22,575 bases of DNA, taken from NCBI GenBank assembly GCA_049999725.1, contig JBNGIS010016051.1, forward strand, positions 1-22,575. The letters run 5' to 3'. Positions 9,872 through 19,215 of this stretch are shown piece after piece. This stretch comes from Haplomitrium mnioides. Lineage: Eukaryota > Marchantiophyta > Haplomitriopsida > Calobryales. The stretch's first letter is position 1. Each line of letters begins with the position of its first letter. A program made the position numbers and the translations under genes. The notes under the pieces were generated by a model. The model was given only the letters and a program-made list of their open reading frames with translations, ran no database searches and was not told the origin of the DNA.

Positions 9872-9970
9872 AAAGTACATGCTGTCCTCATATATACATA
9901 CTGCATGAGCAACACCATAGTGGACCTTTTGTCTCCCATCATCAAAGTATACCACATGGAAATGTGAAGT
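9557..9970 (+). other. Insert splitting the copia RT, with 36-bp repeats
   Basis: This 414-bp block has no RT similarity and separates the two RT halves. TGAAGT occurs at both edges (9551-9556 and 9965-9970), consistent with a 6-bp target duplication. Taking out one copy plus the insert returns the RT halves to the same frame with near-normal spacing for the family. The block is exactly 138 codons long. A polypurine-like AAAGGGGGAGAA lies at 9595-9606. No terminal inverted repeats were seen and the insert class is unknown. Confidence 0.65.
9623..9935 (+). repeat. 36-bp tandem repeat (GGACCTTTTGTCC core)
   Basis: The core GGACCTTTTGTCC or a variant starts at 9623, 9659, 9695, 9731, 9767, 9803 and 9836, with one stray copy at 9922. 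Five consecutive steps are exactly 36 bp, then 33 and 86. The core is nearly palindromic (GGACC...GTCC). Being a multiple of three, the period keeps one frame open. Confidence 0.85.
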
Positions 9971-10483
9971 TGGCAAAGCATTCTACTAATGTATCTGGAT
10001 CACAAACCGATCAATCAGGAACAAAAATGGTACTTCAAGTCCTGAGATCGATGTGGGGACTCAAACAGAGTGGCAGAAATTGGTACCAGAGATTCAAATC
10101 ACAAATAATGGCACTGAATTTTACAAATGACAACATTGCTCCATGTCTATTCATGAAACACCAAGACTCTGAATACGTCGTAGTTGCATTTTATGTAGAT
10201 GACATAAACATTTTTGGTATAAAAAATACTAGTGGCCAACACAATTGCCAAACTAAAAGACATATTCGAAATGCGAGACATTGGAGAACCAAATTTCTGT
10301 CTCGGCATTCAATTTGAGCATCTACATGATGGAATTTTGATCCACCAGTCTACATACATGGCCAAGATCCTCAAACAATTCAATGTGTATAATGCTCATT
10401 CAATGAGAACTCTCATGGAAATAAGATCTTTGGTCCCATTAAAGACATGTTTGGAAAACGAAAAGAACATGAACAAACTCTAG
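9971..10483 (+). pseudogene. copia reverse transcriptase, C-terminal half
   Basis: Frame 1 encodes SMWGLKQSGRNWYQRF and then the catalytic YVDD box at 10192-10203 (AFYVDDINIFG). Frame 2 takes over near 10230 with the thumb-side blocks EMRDIGEPNFCLGIQ and GILIHQSTYMAKILKQF. WGLKQSG and YVDD with LGIQ downstream are diagnostic for Ty1/copia RT. One frameshift just after YVDD inactivates the enzyme, though the catalytic residues are intact. Confidence 0.88.
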
Positions 10484-11162
10484 GATCTCAAAAACCATAC
10501 CTTTTGGAAATCAGAGCTCTCATGTACCTTGCAAATCAGACTAGACCTGACATATCTTTTGTAGTGAACCTGCTTGCAAGGCACAGCTCCCAACCTACCA
10601 TTTGCCACTGGAATGGACTCAAATGCATTTTCAAATATCTAAAAGGTACAAAAGATATGGGACTCTTCTTCCCTAAAAATGCAACAAGTGACATTGTTGG
10701 TTATGTCGATGTTGGATATTTATCCGATCCTAATGACGCAAAGTCTAAAACAAGATACATCTTTCTTAAGGGAAGCACCGCTATCTCATGGAAAAGCACT
10801 AAACAAACCATTACAACTACCTTGACTAACCATGCAAAAATCATAGCACTCTATGAGGCTAGTAGGGAATGCATTTGGCTTTGACAACACATTGATCATA
10901 TCAACATCAATACTAGCCAACCTCTACTTCAATCCTCTATAGTAATATACAAGGACAATCGACCATGCATCGACCAAATTGCTCAAGGATTTATCAAGGG
11001 AGATAGAATTAAGCATATTGCCCCTAAATTCTTCTACACTCATGAGCAACAAGGTGACAAAATAATTGTCCAATGGATAGCAAGCAAGGATAATAGAGTA
11101 GACATCTTCACCAAACCCCTTCCACCTACTCTACCATAGCACATACTCAAGGGCTCGGTCTA
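10484..11162 (+). pseudogene. copia RNase H and Pol C terminus (broken)
   Basis: Frame 1 encodes the connection (IRALMYLANQTRPDISF, LLARHSSQPT, HWNGLKCIFKYLKGT). The RNase H residues follow: D in GYVDVGYLSDP, E in AKIIALYEASREC, D in YKDNRPCIDQ, and a late D in RVDIFTKPLP. Stops occur at 10882-10884 (TGA after IWL) and near 11137. The last recognisable residues run to a TAA at about 11162. It would remove RNA from the RNA:DNA hybrid during reverse transcription. The order RT then RNase H at the end of Pol, with integrase before RT, separates copia from gypsy. Confidence 0.85.
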
Positions 11163-11657
11163 AGAAGATTATCTAAACTACACCAAAATAGCAAATAAAG
11201 ATTACTTATACTATTTTTTTTTGACCTTTAGTCATCAAGATCAATGCTTGCAAGTTCAGTCATTTCTTTTTGAAACTATCTAATTTGTCTGAAATGTTAT
11301 ACAAGTCATTCATCGTGACAGGAGCATATTATATTTGAGGCTGACATCATTTTTCAGACAAATCTCCAGGATATAACTATGAGGACAGATCTTTAGGATA
11401 TAACTACAACGGACGCAACGACACCATGCAACAACACCACATACTAGCTTTACCATCAAAGAAAAATTTTGACACTTTATTATTTACACATACACTCCAC
11501 ACACTATATTATTTTTCATACCTATGAATATGTGGTGGCACTCTTTCCCAAGGAAGAAAGTAGGAGGGTTTTAATGAGACCACACACAATAGGATTTCAA
11601 ATAGGACTTACATAGCAAATAGTCTTAGAATGGCTAATTTCTTAGAAGAAGAAATCA
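11163..11657 (+). other. 3' untranslated region of the copia element
   Basis: This ~500 bp is A/T-rich and lacks any recognisable frame. It lies between the end of Pol and the polypurine tract, and no other feature was seen in it. Confidence 0.6.
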
Positions 11658-11669
11658 GCCAAGGGGGAG
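11658..11669 (+). promoter_or_regulatory. copia polypurine tract
   Basis: CCAAGGGGGAG directly precedes the TGTT start of the LTR at 11670. A purine run next to the 3' LTR primes plus-strand DNA synthesis in LTR retrotransposons, and AAGGGGGAGTG is a common plant copia form. Confidence 0.75.
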
Positions 11670-11879
11670 TGTTATAGGAACATATATATACCATATGTAA
11701 GTTAGATTATGCTCACTCAATCCATTCATTTGTCTCGAGACTCCCGTGTGTATGTGTGCAGCGCTCATACGATAACATGTATTGAGTATTTATATTTGGT
11801 AGACTTTGTAGATTTTGTTGTGTATTGATGATTGCAGCTACACTTCCACCCACCTCTCATATTCAATCTACACTCAACA
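11670..11879 (+). mobile_element. copia 3' LTR (~210 bp)
   Basis: It begins TGTTATAGGAAC right after the polypurine tract and ends CTCAACA, giving the short inverted termini TGTT/AACA expected of an LTR. A TATTTATA-like box sits near 11787-11795. The 5' partner was not found, so the right boundary rests on the terminal inverted repeat and on the LTR-end-like sequence of another element starting soon after. Confidence 0.55.
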
Positions 11880-12086
11880 TCAAAGTCACATGAGGGGAAA
11901 CTGGCGAAGCCTCTAGTTTCACATTTTTGGTTCTGTTGTCAGGACGTCATTAATGAGAGAGAAAGAAGGTGGTGATTAGGCTTCATCGAGTTAAATGTCA
12001 AGCAAGGACGTGACAGAAAAGTGGCCAAGAATTTCTAAGATTGCAAGGAGGATCCATAGCACACCACCATCATGCAACAACATTGA
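11880..12086 (+). other. LTR-end and primer-binding-site-like junction of an older gypsy element
   Basis: The text TTTCACA (ending 11923) is followed by TTTTTGGTTCTGTTGTCAGG at 11924-11943. That resembles the LTR-end plus primer-binding-site junction of many plant gypsy elements (TTTTTGGCGCCGTTGCCGGG), and most mismatches are transitions. If right, the copia element inserted near the 3' edge of an older gypsy LTR and this segment is that element's leader. A short frame from ATG 11995 runs through the target site of the next insertion. Confidence 0.35.
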
Positions 12087-12091
12087 GTTGA
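12087..12091 (+). repeat. Target-site duplication GTTGA (left copy)
   Basis: GTTGA abuts the terminal TGTGAGCC of the minus-strand element and is repeated exactly at 19999-20003, just past its other end. Confidence 0.92.
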
Positions 12092-14188
12092 TGTGAGCCC
12101 CTTGGTCGGAGCCTTGACTCTTTTCTGACAGAGTTTCCCCCAATTTAGCGCTGACTTAGTGTTTCGGGACCTTTTATGGGAGGGGCTTTGCACTGAATGG
12201 ACCCCAACTTCTATTTACCAACGCAAGAGTGACTGCACAACCTCGACAACACCCAAGCACACACTCCACTGCCCACAGATGCAGGTCACACCCCTTCTTC
12301 AAGCCTTAACCTCGAAAGGTGGCACTTAGAAGACAAGGGCAGATAGGACAGAGCATCTGATTCTGGTCTGCAATGGCCTCTTGGTGAGTCCTTTAGCAGC
12401 CCCCTTGCTCATTCACATGCATTTCTCAAAGACACACACAAGTGAATAGACTTGCTGCTGAATAAATTCCGAAATATACTTCAAAGCCCAAATCTGGACC
12501 CAATCACCTTGTACATAGAAGGGAAATAGATACCAACATCCAATTATCATAATACAATGTTGTTATTCTTGACTTCTCATGTCAAGGGTATCCTCAGGAT
12601 TTGATAAATGGAATGCAGGCCTTCTAAACTAAGAACTTCACATAACTACAAATAGAACACAAATCTAACAATACATATAAACATAGACACATCTACACAC
12701 ACGCCATGTCCTGCCAACATTGCATGCCTGTCCACCTCTTAAGAACCAATCTCTCCTCCCAGCTTTCCTTTAGCAACTCCAGCCTTCCTCTTACTCCTCA
12801 CCCACGCACTCTTAGCCAGATAGTTTTTCAACTTCCCTCGCGAGAAGCCATGAATTTACTTCCTCAGGCTTGGAAGAGGTTTTCTTTAACTTTCACCTCT
12901 GGAAGACAGCCCTCCCAACTGTTGGATCACCCACTCCACCCGAGAATTGGTTGGATCTTCCACGTAGTGCGCAGGCACTAACGTGGCCACTCCTCTCCCT
13001 TCTCCACAAGATTGTAATACCAGCAACCCTCTCTGAATACTGCCGGGACTGATCTCCTGCACAAATCAAAGCTGAGACGACACCAAGACCCCCTCTTGGC
13101 TGCCCCTTAGGAAATACAAACCGAAAGAATCCTCTTCTCCTTTAAGTGTTGGTCCACTTCCAAATGTTGGTCCGCCTTCAAATGTGAGTACACCCGAGTA
13201 GTCTGAGCCTCTAGAGCCTCTTGCTCAGCGATTCCCAGCACCTCCTCAATCCACCTCCACCTTGTGATGGCCTTCCTTCACGAGTCCACCCACTTCACCA
13301 AAGGTCTCACCAAAACTCTCTCCTTCGTATCCCGCTGCTTTCTCTGCACCAAAAAACAGTCCCCGTAGCTTCAGCACGAGCGAGTCTATCTCAATGCTCG
13401 TTTCCTCTCCAACCTCCACGATTCATCACTGCCCTTCTTTGAAGGTCCCTGTTTCACTTATCCCACGGTTGAGAGGTGTATTCCGCCTTTCGTCCACTTA
13501 ATTAGCCCACTTCGTAATCCCTCTTGACCGGTCCCCCCACATCGTAAGGTGGATTGGAACTACTTTAAGTGGGGAGCCCACTTAGGAGGGCTACTTCCCG
13601 TCAATCTCTTCGGACCCCCAGGAGCTGCCACGTTTTCGCAGTGCTCCATGGACTCATCGGGGCTGCGGTTGTCGGTTAACTTCCCGAAGGTCGTTCTTCC
13701 TTAGTTCTGCATTATTCTCTTTGATTCAAATTGCCCTGCAATCGCCTCGAGCTCTTCTCTCCATAAAGGTATGGCACGTTCTGAATGGTCACGAATTGAG
13801 GATACCATGGTTCAAACTGTTGGCTCCTCCGTTCTGGATCCCGACTTTCACATTTGCTTGATCTCTCTTGCTCCTCCTTGTCAACCCTGCATGTGTCCCG
13901 TTGCTGCGAGTTCCTTTGATCCCCATGCTACCCTTCTTACCTGACTCCCCTGTATTCCACATGGCTCCCTCTTGCATTGCAGGATTCATGACATCCACAA
14001 GAAAACGCAGAAAAGAAAGGAAGAGAAGGGAAAAGGGAAAGACGAGAAAGGTGCAAGGTTGGCATAACAACAATAAAACAATAAAATACACTAAAACACA
14101 ACAGGCTAACACAAATTGAAGGAATCCACCAGGCTTGGAAACTCCGAATTCACAAAAAATGGAAAAACTCAAACACACCTGGCCGACA
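12092..14188 (-). repeat. 3' LTR, shortened by a 1.57-kb deletion
   Basis: In element orientation it starts TGTCGGCC at 14188 and ends GGCTCACA at 12092. It aligns with the 5' LTR except that positions 17734-19300 of that LTR have no counterpart. The junction is at about 13490/13491 in GCCTTTCGTCC. The 5' LTR carries CCTTT at both ends of the missing segment (17729-17733 and 19296-19300), so the loss fits a microhomology-mediated or slippage deletion. The solo LTR at 1697-5928 retains the middle region, which shows that this is a deletion here, not an insertion there. Confidence 0.88.
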
Positions 14189-14203
14189 TAACTCCCCTTT
14201 TAA
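14189..14203 (-). promoter_or_regulatory. Polypurine tract of the gag-only element
   Basis: On the minus strand the sequence reads AAAAGGGGAGTTA immediately before TGTCGGCC of the 3' LTR. It is the expected priming site for plus-strand synthesis and fixes the orientation of the element. Confidence 0.8.
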
Positions 14204-14611
14204 TTGTGCAGCGACCCCGCAAACACCCTTCCTCCTTCTGACCTTCTTGGGCTCCTCCGTGGCTGCTGCTCTGATCTTCCTTGCTGGGTACCCCTGTCGA
14301 CCTAGTCACCACACTACGCACCACTCACACAACATGGGGACAAACAGACCAAAACTCCTACACTATCCTGATGGCTAACTCTAGCCTGGATCCCATATGA
14401 AAGTCGAGTCATCATATTCTGGTTCAGGTTGGATGCCTGCCCAAATCTGTAGCCCTCTTGGCTGCCACCTCCCCTTCCTTTTCTTCAAGCCACTCTGCTG
14501 GCCTTTCTCATACCACTTTGAGGACAACACAAAGAATCCTCCAAAAGGTAGTCCATCAAAACAAGAACAAACAACAACACTACACCTGACTAGTGTGGGA
14601 ACATAACAAAA
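14204..14611 (-). other. Untranslated segment between gag-like frame and polypurine tract
   Basis: The frame upstream closes at 14612-14614. This 408 bp shows no domain in any frame. If the element is a deletion derivative, protease, integrase and RT would have been lost at or near here, but no remnant remains. Confidence 0.5.
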
Positions 14612-16197
14612 CTATACAAGGCCCAGTGCTATTGGGCTACCCTTCATATCTTCCTCTATGTTGAGCAAATTTTTGCCAAGGCTCGAGGTTAGCTCCCTTG
14701 AGGTGGTTGGCCACCCTTCTATATTGTCGACTTTCTCCACTAGCTGGTGTTGAGTTTCAACATCAGCTAGTTGTTGGTCTTCAACGTTGCACCCTTCTAC
14801 CTCCGATAACCTCCACTATCCCACTTGACGAAGATCTCCTTTAGTTTCACATGGTGGCTGGTCTTGGAGGCTACCACTAGTCAAATGAAGATTGAAGAGC
14901 TCCTCTTTTAAGGCCTGTCCTAGGTCTGCCCCAATCTAGTTCTCCTATTCATTTTGTGTGGGCACTCCAGCCTCGACGTGTCGTTGGTCTTCCCCTTGGC
15001 CATTGTGCAAGCTGTCGGTGGGGCACTCCTCTTTTAAGACCTGCTCATGCCATGCCCCACATTGGTCTTCTTCTGCAAGCCTGCATTCATAAAAAATGGA
15101 CAGAGCGGCTTCCCACTCCCCTTTCAAGACCTGCTCTTGATCTGTCCCAACATGTTCTTCTGGTTCAAGCCTGGCCTCACTTGTAAGGGTAGGTTTCCAC
15201 TCCTTTTTTAGCTCGGGCTCAAGACTCGGCCAAGATTGGTCCTCTGGGATGCAACTTGCTTTCTTGGTTGGCCTTACTTCCTCCACTTGAGGGGGTTCTA
15301 ACTCAACTACACTAAGCAGTTGCTCGTCCTGACTGCCCTTTAGTGAGTACACTGATGACAACTCCCCTTTTAGCTCTGACTCAAGGTTAGACCAGCAACA
15401 GTCCTCCTTGAATTCTTTTTTTATGGGGTGGGCCACTCCCTCCAATGTGTCCTTTGGTGTGGTAGGGCGGCTTGCCTCCTCCTCCAATTCTTTGTTTGCA
15501 CAAACCAGCTCTGAGGCAGAGTTTGCAACCTCTACCTCATAGTTGAGTTCCAGATCTGAAGTCAATTGGGCTGAATCAGTATACTTGCTGAATTCTGACT
15601 AGCAATCTGCACTTGTTAGGACCATTGGTTGAGCTTGACCTTGTGCTGGTCGTTCTGCCACATATGTCCAGTAACCCTGGAGCTGGTCTTCTCCCTCAAA
15701 TGACTCTTCCTAGCTCTGATATTTCCTGCGATGCTTGCGTTGAGAAGAGTGCTTACCTCTCTTTTCCTTGGCTGCCTTCATTGCCTTGGATGTTGCTGGC
15801 TCGCTCCTCCCATAGGTCTCGCATCTCTGGGCCTCAAGAACTGCCTCCCGGAAACACGTGGGCTTGGCCAGCTCCATCCATACTCTCTCTTTCCTCCTCA
15901 AGGCTTCCACGAACCATGTGACCAACATCTCGTCGGTGGGCTGCCACATGAGTTAGGAAACCAACTCAATGAATTGGTCAACAAAGGTATTCACTGATTC
16001 ACCCCTCCTTTTTTTGATCTGTTCTAGCTGGATAAGAGTAACACCCTCTTCAAACTCCATTAGAAATTGACCCTTGAACTCCTCCCAATGACTCTAGACA
16101 TAAAGAGCGAGTGAGTTATACTAGGTACGTGCTTCTCCTCTCAAACTCAGGTAGACCAGCGGTGCTTTGAATGCCGCCTCATTGTTGGTCTTTTATT
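14612..16197 (-). pseudogene. gag: Gypsy-type Gag with acidic repeat tail (several stops)
   Basis: One minus-strand frame runs from about 16197 (NNEAAFKAPLVYLSLRGEAR) to TAG at 14612. The capsid region matches the retrotransposon Gag family of Ty3/gypsy: LRGEAR, SHWEEFKGQFLMEF, IKKRRGESVNTFVDQF, PTDEMLVTWFVEALRR and AVLEAQRCE. A basic tail (KRGKHSSQRKHRRK) stands where a zinc knuckle is usual, and no CCHC motif was seen. Then comes ~300 residues of acidic sequence with five copies of a motif like [W/D]xx[LQ]EQVLKEE. Stops interrupt the frame: TAG after ART and after LYV, TAA after ELVS, and later TAG codons. Several could be TGG-to-TAG changes. The initiator was not found because an in-frame TAA lies just upstream. 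It would form particles packaging this RNA if intact. Confidence 0.75.
14887..15410 (-). repeat. Protein repeats in the Gag tail (~5 copies)
   Basis: Copies read, in order of translation: WSNLESELKGELSS, WPSLEPELKKEWKPT, DQEQVLKGEWEAALS, WHEQVLKEECPTDSL and DLGQALKEELFNL, at about 15405, 15230, 15140, 15050 and 14925. Spacing is about 32-57 residues. The consensus [E/Q]x[E/V]LK[G/K/E]E looks like a short amphipathic helix in an acidic background. I do not recognise the family; it may be a scaffold or interaction tail. Confidence 0.55.
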
Positions 16198-16307
16198 TCT
16201 TTTTCTTTTTTGGTGCTAGGCTGCTCCCAGAATTCCAGAATTCTTTTCCTTGCTCCACTGTTTACTCAACGAATTACTGCAGGGTTACTTTTCCATAATT
16301 CTTTTGT

Positions 16308-16323
16308 ACCGTCGTGATCGCCA
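16308..16323 (-). promoter_or_regulatory. Candidate primer-binding site
   Basis: On the minus strand TGGCGATCACGACGGT lies 12 nt inside the 5' LTR end, preceded by TTACAATTTTTT. TGG at the start fits the complement of a tRNA CCA end, and a T-rich spacer is common in plant gypsy elements. I could not assign the tRNA without a search. Confidence 0.6.
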
Positions 16324-17950
16324 AAAAAATTGTAATGTCAGCCCTCTGGTCAGAACCTTAACTCTTTTTTGACAAAGTTTCCCCTAATTAAGGGCTGACT
16401 TAGTGTTTTGGGACTTTTTATGGGAGGGGCTTTGCACTGAATGGACCCCAATTTCTATTTACCAACACAAGAGTGACTGCACAACCTCGACAACACCCAA
16501 GCACACAATCCACTGCCCACAGATGCAGGTCACACCCCTTCTTCAAGCCTTAACCTCGAAAGGTGCCACTTAGAAGACAGGGGTAGATAGGACAGAGCAT
16601 CTAATTCTGGTCTGCAATGGCCTCTTGGTGAGTCCTTCAACGACCCCCTTGCTCATTCACATGCATTTCTCAAGGACACACACAGGTGAATAGACTTGCT
16701 GCTGAATAAATTCCGAAATATACTTCAGAACCCAAATCTAGACCCAATCACCTTGTACACAGAAGGGAAATAGATCCCAGCATCCAATTATCATAATACA
16801 ATGTTGTTATTCTTGACTTCTCATGTCAAGGGTATCCTCAGGATTTGATAAATGGAATGCAGACCTTCTAAACTAAGAACTTCACAGAACTACAAATAGA
16901 ACACAAATCTAACAATACACATAAACATGACACATCTACACACACGCCATGTCCTGCCAACATTGCATGCCTGTCCACCTCTTAAGAACCAATCTCTCCT
17001 CCCAGCTTTTCTTTAGCAACTCCAGCCTTCCTCTTACTCCTCACCCACGCACTCTTAGCCAGATAGTTTTTCAACTTCCCTCATGAGAAGCCATGAATTT
17101 ACTTCCTCAGGCTTGGAAGATGTTTTCTTTAACTTCCACCTCTGGAAGACATCCCTCCCAACTGTTGGATCACCCACTCCACCCGAGAATTGGTTGGATC
17201 TTCCATGTAGTGCGCAGGCACTAACGTGGCCACTCCTCTCTCTTCTCCACAAGATTGTAATACCAACAACCCTCTCTGAATGCTGCCGAGACTGATCTCC
17301 TGCACAAATCAAAGCTGAGACGACACCAAGACCCCCCCTTGGCTGCCCCTTACGAAATACAAACCGAAAGAATCCTCTTCTCGTCTTAGTGTTGGTCCAC
17401 CTCCAAATGTTGGTCCGCAATCAAATGTGAGTACACCCGAGCAGTCTGAGCCTCTAGAGCCTCTTGCTCAGCGATTCCCAACACCTCCTCAATCCACCTC
17501 CACCTTGTGATGGCCTTCCTTAACGAGTCCACCCACTTCACCAAAGGTCTCACCAAAAATCTCTCCTTCGTATCCCGCTGCTTTCTCTACACCAAAAAAT
17601 AGTCCCCATAGCTTCAGCGCGAGCGAGTCTATCTCCGCATTTGTTTCCCCTCCAGCCTCCACGATTCATCACCGCCCTTCGTTGAAGGTCCTTGTTTCAC
17701 TTATCCCACGAAAGACAAGTGTATCCCGCCTTTTTACATGGCTTGTAAGTAGGTATTTTACCATATTCAGAGGCTGAAAATAATGTCAACAGCTGCGCCT
17801 TGTTGTTTTCTTTCCAACAAGACTGATTTCACGCAAAACTGACACCTGTAGCTCTCGCAATACGCATTCGAATGAACATACATTTTTTCCTTTGTTTTTT
17901 CCTCGTTTTAGCTTGACCACCCGTGAGATCCTTCGGATGCCAGGCATCAG

Positions 17951-18215
17951 ACACATGGCACTATGGGGCAGCCCGTTGGATTCCTTGGACTCGCCCTCCC
18001 ATAAGATTCATCGGACTCGGACAACAAACAACAGATGACGTGGCACTTCGGGGTAGCCCGTTGGATTCCTCGAAATTGCCACCCCGTGAGATTCATCGGA
18101 CTGTAGGTCAACTTTGGATTGTTGGTCAAAAGTGGCCGCCCAACTTCCTTGTGGAAAATGGCGTCGGACGGCGCCTCTCGGACACGTGGCACTTTGTGGG
18201 AGCCCGTTGGATCCT
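17951..18215 (-). repeat. Three direct repeats around GTGGCAC...GCCCGTTGGAT
   Basis: Blocks of the form TGGCAC, ~10 bases, AGCCCGTTGGATTCC occur with GCCCGTTGGAT at 17971, 18056 and 18202. Two carry ACGTGGC upstream (18038-18044 and 18184-18190), the latter inside a perfect G-box CACGTG at 18183-18188. Because ACGTGGC is a bZIP-bound core in plants, these could be U3 regulatory repeats. This is inference from a short motif. Confidence 0.45.
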
Positions 18216-19138
18216 ACGGACGCCGGATCTTCGCTATATCAATGTTTCAGCCCCATCCTTCCTCCTCTGCTCAGATCCACGTTAACTGGACTCTCCACTT
18301 AGGAAGCCTGAACGGAACCCAATTAACAAGTACCCCCACATCGGAAGGCTCCTCGGAACAAGTTTAAGTGGCCTCTCTACTTAGGATGGCACCTTTCCAC
18401 GCCGTTCTTCGGATCGGACCCCACGGACACCAGACTGTTGATAAGTCGCTCTTTCGGCACCCCGTCGTCCTCCTGTGGCCAGACCGTCGATATATCATCT
18501 TTTTGGTACCCTTTTTCTCTTCTTGTCAGGCCCGTGATAGATCGCCTTTACGGTGCTCTTTCATTGATCTCATGTTGGTCGTCCCGACGGAATTATGTTA
18601 GATGGACTCTCCACGTAGGGAGGTTGATCGGAACCCCCTTAACTGGGGCTCCCCATATATGAAGGCTGAGCCCCGTTAAGGTTTGCGCTAAGTCACATTT
18701 TTGTCATCCTTGGAAGTCCTCTAGGCGGATTCGCAATGAATCGCCGTTTTGGTAGCCCTCATTATTCCTCCAGTCAAACCCGCGATAACTCGCCCTTTCG
18801 GCTCTCTTCCCTTGCCTCTTGCCGAATCGTTGATAGGTCACTCTTTTGGCGCTCTTTCTTCCTATTCAGGCTAGACCTTTGACTTGTCACTATTTCAACA
18901 CCTTATGTCCCTCCTCTTGTTGGACCTTTGATTGATTGCCATTTCAACACCCTCGTTCTTTTGCAAACGGATTTACGACATATCTCTGTTTCGACACCAT
19001 TTTCTCTTTCTAGCCAGACCGTCGATAGGTCATTGTTTTGGCGCCCTGTTCTTCAAGTGAAACCCCGTCTTATCGTCATTTCGAATACCTGCCTTGAAAT
19101 AAGAACCCTGAGTGGCTCCTTCTCTTCACCAAGGCATC

Positions 19139-19215
19139 GAAAAGTTTTCTGTAAGAACATTGAAGAAGTCTACTTTATCTGACTTGTGGAAAAGTTTGTT
19201 GTAAGAACATTGTGG
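19139..19215 (-). repeat. 51-bp direct repeat in the 5' LTR
   Basis: GAAAAGTTTTCTGTAAGAAC begins at 19139 and a near-identical GAAAAGTTTGTTGTAAGAAC at 19190, each followed by ATTG. It lies within the part deleted from the 3' LTR. Confidence 0.6.

Larger units (their letters stand above)
5934..11879 (+). mobile_element. Decayed Ty1/copia retrotransposon, 5' LTR not recognised
   Basis: Domains occur in the Ty1/copia order: gag, zinc knuckle, protease, integrase, reverse transcriptase, RNase H. A polypurine tract and a short LTR follow at the right end. The left limit is uncertain. No sequence matching the 3' LTR and no TGGTATCAGAGC-type primer-binding site was found between 5934 and the Gag start at 6340. 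Coding shifts between all three frames, with several in-frame stops, so the element is dead. The RT is additionally split by an insert at about 9557-9970. Both 5' loss and multiple lesions suggest it is old. Confidence 0.85.

Noticed and set aside
9557-9970. DNA transposon (MITE) as the identity of the RT insert.
   Set aside because: No terminal inverted repeats were found at the edges; left as an insert of unknown class.
6340-11162. An endogenous pararetrovirus instead of a copia element.
   Set aside because: Integrase with DDE lies before RT, LTR and polypurine tract are present, and no movement-protein or coat-protein signature occurs.
12706-13442. Proline/serine-rich plus-strand frames in the 3' LTR, repeated at 17083-17295.
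   Set aside because: They are the antisense strand of the LTR, duplicated only because the LTR is duplicated; frames differ between the two copies.
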